Positions 18,627-28,207 of a DNA stretch of 64,000 nt are shown here, one piece after another. The DNA is from DASYXZ01 sp035308965. Lineage in GTDB: Bacteria; Acidobacteriota; Terriglobia; UBA7540. Below the pieces are notes generated by a model, which made no database searches, was not told where the DNA came from, and was given only the letters and a program-made list of their open reading frames with translations. The position numbers and the translations under genes were made by a program. Position 1 is the first letter of the stretch; the number at the start of each line of letters is the position of its first letter. The stretch spans positions 124,001-188,000 of the forward strand of contig DATGFN010000043.1 in NCBI GenBank assembly GCA_035308965.1, given 5' to 3'.

Positions 18627-19327
18627 CAGCCACCCCCTCTTGGCGGCGGTGCAGAATCCTTCTTCCGCTTCGTTGGATCAAAATGACAGCGAAGGGGACA
18701 AAAACTTCAGGAGGAGTGAATTTCATTAGCGCAATAATAAAAAGGGGCAGAAACCTGCGGAATTTAAATGCGGCTTGCCCACGACCTGCGGCTCCAAGCG
18801 AGGCTCCGATTCCAGTCCCTTTCCCATTCCGGCCCTAGGTCCACAAACAGTTTCATGATACATATACCACCATTATGAGTACGTGTCAAGTACGTTATCA
18901 CAAATATGCTATCCAGATTTTCCGCCCTCGCCCCACCCCTCTCTAGCGACCAGGAGGGAGGGAAAGCGTCAAGCCCCATGATACCCACCGACACCCGTTC
19001 TATGGCTGTCCAGTCCGCCAAAACCACTGACCCGACAGGTATAGGCTTCGGAATTCTGCTTTACCGGTTTGAGTAGTTTGCAGAATAGCGCCACAGGAGG
19101 AAGCGGTCGCCGTTCAGGAAATTCCCCTCCCTGAATGTAGAAAGTGAAAAACAGCCCGGCCGCCGGCCTGGCCGAAATCAACCACCCCATCGGTTGAAAA
19201 TGGCCAATGAATCCGGCCGGGGACATTCATTGTAAAGCACTTGTGGGCTTTTGGGATTGGAGTGTAAATTGCATGGTGAATGAGCAGCGTATCCCTGTAG
19301 GACCGGAGATTACGCGGAGGGCTTCGT
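18627..19327. other. Gap without a recognisable gene
   Basis: Small open frames on the minus strand (for example 18969-19226) lack ribosome binding sites and protein-like composition. No repeat or hairpin of the families seen elsewhere is obvious. The right end must hold the promoter of the Gly-rich protein gene, but I cannot point to boxes with confidence. Confidence 0.5.
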
Positions 19328-19786
19328 ATGAAGAAAATCATGGTAATCATTTTGTTCTTCGGCTTGGCTACCACCGCTTCCGCCCAACGAGGCGGCAGTC
19401 ATGGAGGGGGCGGCGGACGTAGTGGGGGCAGCGGACGCTCCTTCAGTGGCGGTGGCGGACGCAGCTTCAGCAGTGGACGAAGCTTCGGTGGAAGCGTTGG
19501 GGCGCGAAGCTTCAGCGGGAGAAGCTTTAGCGGAGGATTCCGCGGGGGCTACGGCGGATATCGGGGCGGATTCCGCGGGGGCTACGGTTACGGCGGTTAT
19601 GGCTACCGGCCGTGGGGATTTGGATTTAGCTACTACGGCGCTCCTGCCTATTACAACCCTTATTGCGATCCAGGATATGGCCCTTGCTACTATCCACCTC
19701 CGTACTATGGCGGATATTATGGCGGCCCTGGTGTTGCCATTAGCGTAGGCGTGGGCGGTGGCTGGCACCGTTTCGGACGCCGTTAA
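19328..19786 (+). CDS. Secreted glycine/tyrosine/arginine-rich protein
   Basis: The 152-residue protein has a signal peptide (MKKIMVIILFFGLATTASAQ). Low-complexity repeats follow: RGG/GGGGRS and SFSGG units (about residues 21-75), then GGYGGYRGG units, and a tail rich in Tyr and Pro (YYPPPYYGGYYGG). GGAGG lies 8 nt upstream of the ATG. Such proteins are often surface or matrix components; no enzymatic domain is present. It is a lone gene and its function is unknown. Confidence 0.8.
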   Translation: MKKIMVIILFFGLATTASAQRGGSHGGGGGRSGGSGRSFSGGGGRSFSSGRSFGGSVGARSFSGRSFSGGFRGGYGGYRGGFRGGYGYGGYGYRPWGFGFSYYGAPAYYNPYCDPGYGPCYYPPPYYGGYYGGPGVAISVGVGGGWHRFGRR

Positions 19787-20077
19787 GCCGCTCGGCATTT
19801 TCGATTTGAGAAGTTGGCTAGGCCGCTCGCGCGTGGAACACCTCCTGTTTGAGCACCCCCATCCACGCGCGGGCGGGTTTTAATTCTCCGCTCTGCTCTT
19901 GTTTCCAATTCATCATTCGAGCCTCAGCATCACCCATTTCTTCCTCACGCCCTTGCTTCCGACCTTCCAAATCGCATACATTCGTTAACTCGGGCCGCGC
20001 TTATGCTGCGGTTGCTCGCGCATACCGTGCCTGACCTCTTAGTCGAAAACCAGCAGTCGAAACACGAGGGGCAAAAA

Positions 20078-21199
20078 ATGAGTGGAAACCAGTTCAGATT
20101 TTTCCGACTAATTTTTCCGGCTCTCATTTTCGCGGTCCCGCTACTCAGCGGAGAGCCACCCGCAGATGGAGCCCGCCACCTGCTCTATGTTGCCAGCCCC
20201 GGCATTCGAAACTACGAGGAGTATGGAGGAGTGGGCGTGCTCGTCTTCGACATGGACAACGGGTTCAAATTCGTCAAGCGCATCCCCACCTGGGAGGTCG
20301 TGCCCGGTCAAAAGCCTGAAAACGTGAAGGGCATTGCCGCCAGCGCCCAATCGGGCCGGGTCTACGTAACCAACAATAAGCGCATGCTGGCCCTGGACGC
20401 CGTCACGGGCAAGATTGCGTGGGACATTGCCTACGATGGCGGCTGCGATCGCCTGGCGATATCGCCCGATGGCAAAACGATCTACGTTCCGCAGCTCGAG
20501 GGAAATTTCTGGCACGTCGTCAACGCGGAGACGGGCGCTGTGATTACGAATATCGAAACCGATTCCGGCGCGCACAACACCATCTATTCGCTTGACGGCC
20601 AACGAGTCTACATGGCGGGATTGAGGTCCAAACTTCTTTCGGTGGCCGATGCGCATAGCCGCAAGGTTTTGAGCGCCGTCGGGCCGTTCTCGGATGTCAT
20701 TCGCCCCTTCACCGTGAACGGAAGCAACACGCTCTGCTTTGTAAACGTCAATGGATTACTCGGTTTCGAAGTTGGGGACGTGCGCACGGGAAAGAAACTC
20801 CATCAAGTCGTCGTGCAGGGTTACCAGGAAGGTCCGGTGAAGCGCCACGGATGCCCAAGCCACGGCATTGCTCTGACGCCGGACGAGAAAGAACTGTGGC
20901 TATCAGACGGCGCCAACAACGCCATCCACGTTTTTGACGCGACGGTGATGCCACCCCAGCAGACCACCACTATCAGACTCCGCGATATGCCCGGTTGGAT
21001 CAGCTTCAGCATTGACGGCCGTTATGCCTTCCCTTCCACGGGAGAGATCATCGACGTCGCCACCAAGAAAATCATCGCCGCCTTACAGGATGAAACTGGC
21101 CGCGCCGTGCAGAGCGAAAAGATGCTCGACGTCACGATCGCGAACGGGAAAGTAGTGCAAGCAGGAAATCAATTTGGCGTGGGGATGAAGCAGAAATAA
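20078..21199 (+). CDS. Secreted YVTN-type beta-propeller protein
   Basis: The 373-residue protein has a signal peptide (FFRLIFPALIFAVPLLSG). Repeated blades follow, such as GRVYVTNNKRMLALDAVTGK, LAISPDGKTIYVPQLEGN, YSLDGQRVYMAGL and LTPDEKELWLSDGANNAIHV, typical of YVTN/cytochrome-d1-like propellers. No heme motif (CxxCH) is present. GAGGGG lies upstream of the ATG at 20078. Its ligand or role is unknown; propellers of this type act as binding or scaffolding modules. It converges with the MFS gene downstream. Confidence 0.82.
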   Translation: MSGNQFRFFRLIFPALIFAVPLLSGEPPADGARHLLYVASPGIRNYEEYGGVGVLVFDMDNGFKFVKRIPTWEVVPGQKPENVKGIAASAQSGRVYVTNNKRMLALDAVTGKIAWDIAYDGGCDRLAISPDGKTIYVPQLEGNFWHVVNAETGAVITNIETDSGAHNTIYSLDGQRVYMAGLRSKLLSVADAHSRKVLSAVGPFSDVIRPFTVNGSNTLCFVNVNGLLGFEVGDVRTGKKLHQVVVQGYQEGPVKRHGCPSHGIALTPDEKELWLSDGANNAIHVFDATVMPPQQTTTIRLRDMPGWISFSIDGRYAFPSTGEIIDVATKKIIAALQDETGRAVQSEKMLDVTIANGKVVQAGNQFGVGMKQK

Positions 21200-21258
21200 A
21201 TTGGGTAGCCAGTGTCACTGCTGTTTGTGACCATGGGTTCTTTCCACGAAAAAGCCCG

Positions 21259-21279
21259 CGGTTGGCAGAGCACCAACCG
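21259..21279. terminator. Hairpin between convergent genes
   Basis: CGGTTGG and CCAACCG form a 7-bp stem around a CAGAGCA loop between two convergent genes. There is no strong T-tract, so a terminator role is only suggested by position. Confidence 0.35.
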
Positions 21280-21378
21280 TGGTGACCTACCCTATTACAG
21301 TGCCGTTGAATTCCGAAGACAAACAATTAACTTCACATGCGCAAGCTCGCGCTACCACCTGACGCCTTGAATATTGCA

Positions 21379-22683
21379 TTATCCAGTTTCCCGGCCGTTC
21401 TTGGGAGTGCAGAGGATCATCGTTCCTCCCACCAGAGCTGCGACTGCCATCAAGGCCAGCCCAATTGAAAATGATCCCGTGCGCGTATTGAGGTAGCCAA
21501 ACAAGTAAGGGCCGGCGAAACCTGCGGCGCTGCCCACTGAGTTGATCATTCCCACGGCGGCTGCGGCCGCCGACTGACTCAGAATTTCCGTGGGGATGGC
21601 CCAAAACGTGGGGAGATAGGTGATGGCCACACAAGCGATGCTGAGCATTGCCACTTCGATTGCCACCGACCGCGGTTGTGTGAGCAGTGCCAGGAATCCC
21701 GCCGCGCCAATGAACATTGGGACAGCGGAGTGCCAGCGCCTTTCGCAGTGCTTGTCGGAATGCCATCCGTTAATCTGCATCACGAGGAAGCCAACTGCGT
21801 AAGGGATTGCCCCCAGCAATCCAAGCCGAAAGTCTGACAGTCCTGACTGACGTTTCAGCATGGTGGGGAGCCAGAAAACTACGGAGTAAAGGGGAAGGTA
21901 ATTGAAGAAGGTCATTGCAGCGAGCAGAAGGACGCTGCGCGACTTCAGCGCCTGGCCCGCCGTGGTCACTTGCGCGCCCACCGGCTTTTCTTGCTCCAAC
22001 GTTTGTTCAATCCATTGCCTGCGCTCAGGAGCAAGCCACGCAGCCTCGCGAGGCCAATCGGCGAGAAAATAATAGGCAAACACTCCCCCGACTATGGCGG
22101 GCGCTCCCTCCAGGACGAAGAGCCAACGCCAGCCCGCGAAGCCGAGCCACGGATGGCCGAGAATCCAGCCCGCAATGGGCGAGCCAACCACGAACGACAG
22201 AGGAATCGCGCCCATGAAATTACTGGTGGCCTTGGCGCGGTCCTCGCGGATAAACCAGTGCGACAAATAGACTACTACCCCAGGGAAAAATCCCGCCTCG
22301 GCCGCGCCCAACAAGAAGCGCGCCAAATAAAGTTCGCCGGGAGTGTGAACCAGTCCCGTCAATGCGGTGAGTGATCCCCACAGGATCAGGGTGGCGGAGA
22401 TCAACCGCCGCGCGCTCCACCGCTCCACCAGCAAAGCGCCGGGAGTTTGCAAGGCCAGGTAGCTGATGAAGAAAACTCCCGTACCCAAACCTATCACGCG
22501 GTCGGTGAATCCCAAATCGCGCGACATGCCGAGCGCGGCGTAGGCCACGCTGGTACGGTCCATGTAATTGACGATGTAAAGGACGAATAGAAACGGAAGC
22601 AGCCGCACAGCAATGTGGCGGCGCGTTTGAGCCGACAGGGAAACCTCAGCGGGCGAAATCGCGCCGGCAAGAACCGCAGCCAA
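21379..22683 (-). CDS. MFS transporter, anion:cation symporter family
   Basis: The 434-residue inner-membrane protein has 12 helices. LLPFLFVLYIVNYMDRTSVA in helix 1 and the later RFLLGAAEAGFFPGVVVYLS match the ACS family, which takes up organic anions such as hexuronates, tartrate, phthalate or hydroxyphenylacetate. The substrate cannot be told from sequence. It starts at TTG 22683 with GGAG 8 nt upstream. It lies 101 bp downstream of the Ser/Thr kinase on the same strand and may be co-transcribed with it. Confidence 0.9.
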   Translation of the reverse strand: MAAVLAGAISPAEVSLSAQTRRHIAVRLLPFLFVLYIVNYMDRTSVAYAALGMSRDLGFTDRVIGLGTGVFFISYLALQTPGALLVERWSARRLISATLILWGSLTALTGLVHTPGELYLARFLLGAAEAGFFPGVVVYLSHWFIREDRAKATSNFMGAIPLSFVVGSPIAGWILGHPWLGFAGWRWLFVLEGAPAIVGGVFAYYFLADWPREAAWLAPERRQWIEQTLEQEKPVGAQVTTAGQALKSRSVLLLAAMTFFNYLPLYSVVFWLPTMLKRQSGLSDFRLGLLGAIPYAVGFLVMQINGWHSDKHCERRWHSAVPMFIGAAGFLALLTQPRSVAIEVAMLSIACVAITYLPTFWAIPTEILSQSAAAAAVGMINSVGSAAGFAGPYLFGYLNTRTGSFSIGLALMAVAALVGGTMILCTPKNGRETG

Positions 22684-22784
22684 TCAGTTGTCTCCGGGAA
22701 AGGAATGAGAATCACCGATAGTATAATTGAAAATCGGCGGCTAGTGAATGATGATCTTTGGAGCTCATGGGGAGGCACGGCCTG

Positions 22785-25454
22785 TTACTTCAATCCTTCG
22801 ACCATGTACAAATCGGACAGGAGGCGTATATAACCGTAAGCGTAGGTCTTGGTGTCGCGCGAAAGCAGCAGGCCGCGAATGGTGTCAATTCCAGTGGGAT
22901 CGGACGGTTGGACCTCCTTCCACAAAGCACGCTTGCCGGAAGCCACGTCAACCTTAAAAATGTGGGCAGGCATATCGCCCGCGCGGGCGACATAAATCGC
23001 ATGGCCGTCAGCGTCCCACGCCATGGGCATTTCGCCTGCTTCTACGCCGGGAACAATCCGGGCGTCGCCGCCGGCGATGGGATAGAGGTAACACTTTTGA
23101 TCCGGCCCGATGGCAGCCGCCCATTGACCATCGGGTGAGACTTGGGGATTGGTGTGAACTCCTTCGGGTGAAATTGGCCGCGCCTGGCTTTCCGAGAGGG
23201 CTTGAACATAAAGGCGGGGCGCGTGCCCTTCTTCGGTTCCCAGAAACACGGCCCTTGTTCCATCCGGAAGCCATCGGGCCGAAACGTGATTAATGGAGTC
23301 ATGCGTGAAAGGTTTGGGTTTACCCGGGCCTGTGGGCAACAACAGCAATTGCGCGGGAGTGGCCGATGGCCGTGAAAGCACCCACTTTCCGTCCGGTGAA
23401 ATTGCGAGGCCGCTCCCCTCGCCCAATCTGACAGCCGGCGATCCATCCGTGCCGCGCATATACACCGCGTAATTGGGCCCTCCGCCTTCGCCGGCTTCAG
23501 TCAGCAACAGTGTGTGTCCATCCCGGGAAAGGTCGTTGGGCACGGACCAATCGAGCCAGGAGAGATCGCGAGACAGATCGCGTTCCTTGGCATCGTTCGG
23601 AGTTACGCACAGGATTCCGGCGCGGTCGTTGCCGCGCGTCAAGAGAGCTTTTCCGTCGCTGGAAATGTCAAGCAGAGTCAATTCTCCGGGGACTCTGGCC
23701 AGCAAACGCTCGTGTCCGGCGAGGTCCACTGCAAAAAGTGACCGGTCGCCACCGGTGCGCGTGGCTGTGAACCAGATCTCTTTTTCGTTCGGCGCCCAAG
23801 ACAGCCCCTGCGCGCTGTCCCAGCCCGACGAGAGTATGGTCTTCTTCCCGGCCAGGTTGACCACGGCGATTCGGCCGCCATCATCGTCCAGTTGAGGGTG
23901 ATCCACGAAAGCAACCTGATCGCCTTTGGGGGAAACCTGCGGATGGCTGATCCAGCCGTCGGCCGTGTAAAGAACCGTGTCAATTGGAAACTCGAGACGG
24001 TCGCGCCCGCTCGCCTGGCGAACCACAGCCAGACTTTCCCCGTCGGGCGACCAGTCCGCCCACTCAATATTGTCCAAAACCTCGCGCGGCGCGCCACCCA
24101 CCAGGGGGACGCGGGCCAGCGTTCCCGTGCTGATGAACGGTTTTGACACGCGGCTTCTGAGCAGCAAGGCGAGTTCGCCCCTTCGCGAGATTGAAAGCAC
24201 CTGCGCGCCCGCCGGTTCGAGCGGTTGAGACTCCGGACTTTCGGGACGGGTGGTGAACATCTGAAGCGGCGACCCTTCCCATGATGCGCTGTAGACCACC
24301 GTCTGGCCATCGGGCGCAAAACGCGCCGAGCGAACGATGCCCCGGCGGAAGGTGAGGGGGTGATAAAGCGGGATCGCAGATTGAGGCACGGCGCGATGCA
24401 GCAGCAAGGCTCCAATAGCGAGTCCGGCGCCGAGCATTACCAGACCTGTAACGGCGGCAAGGCGCAGCCCTTTTCTGTTCGCCCCAGCTTCCGGCAGAAC
24501 TTCAGCCGCGGTGGGCCGCGTAACCGGCGTGCTGTCACTCTCACGCGCCAGGCTTCGCACGGAGGTGCGCGCGGAATCGAGGTCGCGCTTCAAACGCTTC
24601 AAATCGGCCCGCATCTCGGCGGCGCTTTGGCAGCGAACGTCGCGATCCTTCTCGAGCGCCTTGCTGATAATCTCCTCAAGTTTGGGAGGCACCTGAGCGT
24701 TGAGTTGGATAGGTCCGGTAGGCGTTTTGTTGATAATGGCGTTGAACAGCGCTGCCGAACTGTTGCCCTGAAACGGCATGACGCCGGTCGCCATTTCGTA
24801 AAGCACAACCCCGAATGAAAATAGATCGGTGCGCGCGTCGAGCGGCTCGCCCAGCGCCTGCTCGGGCGACATGTACGCCACCGTGCCCAACGCGACACCG
24901 GGCGTGGTCAGAAACTCCTCGCGCACCTCGGCGGCGGTCACCTGGCCTGAGGCGCCCGCTTCATCTTCGCGGGTGCGTTCCAGCGGTGTAAGTTTAGCCA
25001 GGCCGAAATCCAGAATTTTTGCCTGTCCTCTTTCAGTCACAAAAATATTGGCCGGCTTGATGTCGCGGTGGACAATGGTCTTGGTGTGCGCGGCGTCGAG
25101 CGCGTCCGCAATCTGAATGGCCAGATCCAGCAGCCGATCCATCTTGATGGGCTTTCCTTCAATCAGGTGCTTAAGCGTTTGCCCTTCAAGCAATTCCATC
25201 GCCAGGAACGATTGGCCATCGGCCTCGTCCACTTCGTAGATGGTGCAAATATTGGGATGATTGAGGGCGGAGGCAGCTTGCGCTTCCCGCTGGAATCGCT
25301 CGAGAGCCGTGCGGTCTTTGGCGAGTTCTTCGGGCAGAAACTTAAGCGCGACGGAGCGCCGGAGTTTGGAGTCCTCGGCCTTATAAACCACCCCCATACC
25401 GCCGCCACCGAGCTTTTCAACGATGCGGTAGTGCGATATGGTTTTGTCAATCAT
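22785..25454 (-). CDS. Membrane Ser/Thr protein kinase with PD40 beta-propeller
   Basis: The 889-residue Hanks-type kinase has an N-terminal catalytic domain (about residues 8-280) with GGGGMG, Lys38 in VALKFL, HRDIKPANIF (Asp131) and DFG (Asp149). A single membrane helix follows near residues 330-355. The extracytoplasmic half is built of PD40/TolB-like blades such as FAPDGQTVVYS, WSPDGESLAVV, VSPDGQWAAAI and ISPDGKWVLSR. This layout is very common in Acidobacteria, where the propeller is thought to sense a ligand. All kinase residues are present, so it should be active. A MITE-like repeat begins 17 bp before its start codon. Confidence 0.94.
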   Translation of the reverse strand: MIDKTISHYRIVEKLGGGGMGVVYKAEDSKLRRSVALKFLPEELAKDRTALERFQREAQAASALNHPNICTIYEVDEADGQSFLAMELLEGQTLKHLIEGKPIKMDRLLDLAIQIADALDAAHTKTIVHRDIKPANIFVTERGQAKILDFGLAKLTPLERTREDEAGASGQVTAAEVREEFLTTPGVALGTVAYMSPEQALGEPLDARTDLFSFGVVLYEMATGVMPFQGNSSAALFNAIINKTPTGPIQLNAQVPPKLEEIISKALEKDRDVRCQSAAEMRADLKRLKRDLDSARTSVRSLARESDSTPVTRPTAAEVLPEAGANRKGLRLAAVTGLVMLGAGLAIGALLLHRAVPQSAIPLYHPLTFRRGIVRSARFAPDGQTVVYSASWEGSPLQMFTTRPESPESQPLEPAGAQVLSISRRGELALLLRSRVSKPFISTGTLARVPLVGGAPREVLDNIEWADWSPDGESLAVVRQASGRDRLEFPIDTVLYTADGWISHPQVSPKGDQVAFVDHPQLDDDGGRIAVVNLAGKKTILSSGWDSAQGLSWAPNEKEIWFTATRTGGDRSLFAVDLAGHERLLARVPGELTLLDISSDGKALLTRGNDRAGILCVTPNDAKERDLSRDLSWLDWSVPNDLSRDGHTLLLTEAGEGGGPNYAVYMRGTDGSPAVRLGEGSGLAISPDGKWVLSRPSATPAQLLLLPTGPGKPKPFTHDSINHVSARWLPDGTRAVFLGTEEGHAPRLYVQALSESQARPISPEGVHTNPQVSPDGQWAAAIGPDQKCYLYPIAGGDARIVPGVEAGEMPMAWDADGHAIYVARAGDMPAHIFKVDVASGKRALWKEVQPSDPTGIDTIRGLLLSRDTKTYAYGYIRLLSDLYMVEGLK

Positions 25455-25470
25455 GCCTCGGCCCTCCGGG

Positions 25471-25610
25471 TACTGGTGTCATTTGCCGCCCGCTCGTGCT
25501 ATCTCGTGCCGTCCTTCCCGCGAAGGCGGGAATCCAGTGTTTCCTTTGCACTTCACTAATGAATTAGAGATTTGGATTCCCGCCTTCGCGGAAATGACCG
25601 AGGCCTCTGG
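25471..25610. repeat. MITE-like repeat copy B, right end decayed
   Basis: The left end TGGTGTCATTTGCCG is followed by the hairpin TTCCCGC-GAAG-GCGGGAA and, after an AT-rich spacer, by its inverted partner near 25574-25599. No good right terminus is found. It lies directly upstream of the kinase gene. Confidence 0.75.
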
Positions 25611-25768
25611 AATTTCCATAAAGGCGTCAAATAACTTAACACAATACCTCATTCCGAGATATTGCCGCACTTGTTTTATTTGGCTTGGCCCAGAGGCCTG
25701 ATGATCTGCGATGTCTTTTAGACAGGTAGCACCAACAGGAATTGTTGCTCCTTGCCGATAAAGCAAAA

Positions 25769-25810
25769 CCCCTAATCCACCCTAAGGGACCTTAGGGGAT
25801 TATTTATTTG
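25769..25810. other. Isolated stem-loop followed by a T-rich run
   Basis: CCCTAAGG faces CCTTAGGG near 25780-25797, with a further CCCCTAA facing TTAGGGG, then ATTATTTATTT. It looks like a plus-strand terminator, but no plus-strand gene precedes it. The rest of 25611-26000 has no recognisable gene. Confidence 0.35.
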
Positions 25811-26000
25811 CAACTAGGTACATGACCCGATTGATGTTTCCCAATATGTTGTTAATATCTGCAAACCTTCCCTGGCACAGGAACCTCATCACCTCGGGAG
25901 ACAGAGGGCCGCCGATGCGCACCTGCCACTCCCGCTGCATTCGCACGCCTCAGCGGGAGATGCTACTGACGTTCGCTCCATTCCCGCTCCAGGCAAATCG

Positions 26001-26046
26001 AAAAAGTCCCGCCCGGCCGCCAGAGTTTTTCGGGCAGCGGGGCGGG
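26001..26046 (-). terminator. Rho-independent terminator of the HTH gene
   Basis: On the minus strand, CCCGCCC and GGGCGGG form a GC-rich stem followed by ACTTTTTCG. It lies 25 bp beyond the stop codon of the Xre-type gene. Confidence 0.65.
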
Positions 26047-26070
26047 CATTGTCTATCTCGGATTGCGGCT

Positions 26071-26547
26071 TTAGTTTTCGGCGCGCAGCCGGGCCATTTC
26101 CCGGTGCAAGTCGGTGGCAAGATTTTCAAGGAGGCGGACCCGCTCCACGCGGCGCTTGAGGGCGGCTTCAAGTTTGCTGACTTGCCGCTGGAGTCGGCTG
26201 TTTTCCCGCTGCATCAGCCGGAACTCGGCGGGAGGAACGCCCGTCGGCCGCAAGCTGGGGTGAATTCCGTTGCCGCTTCGGATGGCGATGGCGCGCTGCT
26301 TGGTGTCGCCCGGTCCCGAGCCGTTCTGCGCTTCGCGAATAATTGCTTCCAAGCTCTTGCGCTCCGGAGACCGCGGGCAAAGCTGGCGCAGGGCCAGAAG
26401 GCGTCCCAGGCTAGGAATATTGCGGCCGCGCTCCCAATGTTGGACGGCGCCCTTGGTGGAATTCATCAATCGCGACAAGCCTTCCTGGCTCAACTCTAGG
26501 CGGTGACGAACTTTGCGAATGACTTTCCCGGTATCGATTGCAGCCAT
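26071..26547 (-). CDS. Xre-type HTH regulator with coiled-coil tail
   Basis: The 158-residue DNA-binding protein has an N-terminal Xre/Cro helix-turn-helix (about residues 5-60; RKVRHRLELSQEGLSRLMNS, then GAVQHWERGRNIPS). The middle region has no clear fold, and the C-terminal 50 residues form a strong heptad coiled coil (EFRLMQRENSRLQRQVSKLE). AGGAAGGAAAGC precedes the ATG at 26547. It is divergent from the Cys-motif gene at 26799 and probably regulates that operon or itself; the 250-bp gap contains a dyad that could be its operator. It has its own terminator. Confidence 0.85.
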   Translation of the reverse strand: MAAIDTGKVIRKVRHRLELSQEGLSRLMNSTKGAVQHWERGRNIPSLGRLLALRQLCPRSPERKSLEAIIREAQNGSGPGDTKQRAIAIRSGNGIHPSLRPTGVPPAEFRLMQRENSRLQRQVSKLEAALKRRVERVRLLENLATDLHREMARLRAEN

Positions 26548-26721
26548 GCTTTCCTTCCTCAATTCAGTCGGACTTTGTTCCCGGCCGCCCAATCCGCATT
26601 GGCGGGACATGCCGGTGCCCTACCCGTTTAATCCTCCGGCGGCCACAGCCGCCCTACAATCAGCGACGCCTTACGCCCAAAGCTGTCCCCGCAAGGCCGG
26701 TATGTTTCGATTTGATTCTTG

Positions 26722-26748
26722 GTTGACTTGCGAATTGTGCACGTCAAC
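26722..26748. promoter_or_regulatory. Candidate operator dyad
   Basis: GTTGAC and GTCAAC form an inverted repeat with a 15-nt spacer between two divergent genes, one of which encodes an Xre-type regulator. A third GTCAA follows 10 nt later. The role is inferred from position. Confidence 0.3.
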
Positions 26749-26798
26749 TCGCCGCTTGTCAATGCCAGAAAAAACTTCCACAACCAAGGAGCATCACG

Positions 26799-27224
26799 AT
26801 GATTCACACAATCAATCACGAACGGCCCGCAATGGCAAGAAGATTTTTTCAAGGCGCCGCTGAAGCCAGCCGGCGCGATCACGCCCGGGGAAATGAAGCG
26901 CCGCGCCCGCGGCCCCTGGATGCAAACGCAACCGGCGCGCATCCCTCCGGACCGCCGCCGCCCAGCCTGGCGCTGGCCACGCTTTTGGGCGCGCGTTGCA
27001 AGGTGAAGGGCTGCATCTATCCCGCCACCGAGGTTGAGACCGGCATGTGCCTCTGCCATTTTCTTCAGGAAGAAGAGCCGCAATTTTTTCAGTCCCGCCA
27101 ACCCAGCCTGAGGATGCTTGAAATAGCCAAGTATGGTTTAACCACCGAGGACGAAGATTCGCGCATCCGGCAGCGGCGCCAAAGCGTGGCGTTGCGCGCC
27201 GCGTTCTTAAAAGGAGTGGCCTGA
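26799..27224 (+). CDS. Small Cys-motif protein of unknown function
   Basis: The 141-residue protein has a Pro/Arg-rich N-terminal half and a central motif CKVKGCIYPA followed by GMCLCHF (C-x4-C-x11-C-x-CH). This resembles the zinc motif CxVxGCxxPA-GxCxxH seen in some phage and HNH-associated proteins. The C-terminal third is charged and helical. AAGGAG lies 7 nt before the ATG. Its stop is 1 nt from the start of the next gene, so the two form an operon. I do not recognise the family; DNA binding or a structural zinc site is a guess. Confidence 0.7.
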   Translation: MIHTINHERPAMARRFFQGAAEASRRDHARGNEAPRPRPLDANATGAHPSGPPPPSLALATLLGARCKVKGCIYPATEVETGMCLCHFLQEEEPQFFQSRQPSLRMLEIAKYGLTTEDEDSRIRQRRQSVALRAAFLKGVA

Positions 27225-27225
27225 T

Positions 27226-27585
27226 ATGGATAACCCTGTGGATTATTCCAACACGAAGAGCTTACTCGCGCCGCGCTCCATCAATAGAGCGGCGAACAAA
27301 GCATCGGCCCTTGAAAAAACTCATTCATACATTTTCAAACGGGCTTCCGCTGACCTGGGCCGTCCCAGCAGAAGATCTCCGGCCACTCCGCTGATGATGA
27401 ACCCCACAGCCGCCTGGCGCTTGCTCTGCGCCAAAACCGGCGGCGGCATTGCGCTCGCCACTTTCTATCGATGGATCCGCGATGGAAGGGTCTGCACCAT
27501 CCGCTTGGGCAAAAAAATTCTGGTCCCGAGACATTTGCTCGACGTCGTGATTGAGAAATGTCTTAAAGGAGAAGAATTGCTTTGA
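27226..27585 (+). CDS. Excisionase-like HTH protein, paralogue 1
   Basis: The 119-residue protein has a variable basic N-terminus and a C-terminal domain of about 60 residues: AWRLLCAKTG, FYRWIRDGRV, IRLGKKILVPRHLLD. The WIRDGRV...RLGKKILVP core resembles HTH_17/excisionase (AlpA, MerR-like winged helix) proteins. GGAG precedes the start. It overlaps nothing but follows the Cys-motif gene by 1 nt. Two further paralogues lie downstream. It is probably a small DNA-binding regulator or a recombination directionality factor, yet no integrase gene is present in the window. Confidence 0.8.
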   Translation: MDNPVDYSNTKSLLAPRSINRAANKASALEKTHSYIFKRASADLGRPSRRSPATPLMMNPTAAWRLLCAKTGGGIALATFYRWIRDGRVCTIRLGKKILVPRHLLDVVIEKCLKGEELL

Positions 27586-27607
27586 GTCTATTGTAGCGGC
27601 GGTCTTG

Positions 27608-27783
27608 TAGTAGTGTCATTTGGAATTGGATTCCTTTCGTAGCCCGCAGCGCCAGGTCATTCCCGCGAAAGCGGGAATCCAGTTCTTCCCTGTGGCATTT
27701 CAAATTGCTTACAAAATGGATTCCCGCTTTCGCGGGAATGACTGCGCGTGGGAGCACCCGCGACTGGCAAAAGACACCATTAC
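27608..27783. repeat. MITE-like repeat copy C, complete
   Basis: This element of about 175 bp has ends TAGTGTCATTTGG and GCAAAAGACACCATTA. Inside are inverted hairpins ATTCCCGC-GAAA-GCGGGAAT and ATTCCCGC-TTTC-GCGGGAAT. It separates HTH paralogues 1 and 2. No target duplication is clear. Confidence 0.85.
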
Positions 27784-27856
27784 CCGCGGTGTCTGACCAC
27801 CGGATTCTCGCCGCTTTCGCCGAATAGAAATTCGAAATCTTCCAGGAGAATCTCCA

Positions 27857-28186
27857 ATGAGTGACTCACAGAAAACAGAGCCCACCGCTCAAATGGCAGT
27901 GCCGACCACCGTGCGCAAAAGGAAAACAGAGCAAGAGAAAATCGAGGCGCGCCTCCGATATGCCGCGTCGTTAAAAGCGCCTGCAACTCCACTGATGCTC
28001 AGTTCCAAGCAAGCCTGGAAGCGGCTTTGCGCCAAAACTGGCTGTGGCATTACATTTGGCGCCTTTCAAGGATGGATACGCGATGGCAAAATCCCCGTCG
28101 TTCGTTTGGGTGGGAAAATCTTCGTCCCGATCACGATCATGGAGCACGTGATCACGCAATGTTTAGCGGGGCATCCTTTGATTTAG
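27857..28186 (+). CDS. Excisionase-like HTH protein, paralogue 2
   Basis: The 109-residue protein shares PATPLM and AWKRLCAKTG with paralogue 1, then has FQGWIRDGKI and VRLGGKIFVP. The N-terminal 40 residues differ and are highly charged (VRKRKTEQEKIEARLRYAAS). AGGAG precedes the ATG at 27857. One helix position departs from the others: GAFQGWI replaces xxFYRWI. It presumably binds DNA like its paralogues, but at a different site. Confidence 0.78.
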   Translation: MSDSQKTEPTAQMAVPTTVRKRKTEQEKIEARLRYAASLKAPATPLMLSSKQAWKRLCAKTGCGITFGAFQGWIRDGKIPVVRLGGKIFVPITIMEHVITQCLAGHPLI

Positions 28187-28207
28187 TGGAGGATAGTTCT
28201 GCGCCCG

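Noticed and set aside
18764..19226. Two minus-strand frames of about 85 codons in the gap before the Gly-rich gene
   Set aside because: No ribosome binding sites, mutual overlap, and no protein-like pattern.
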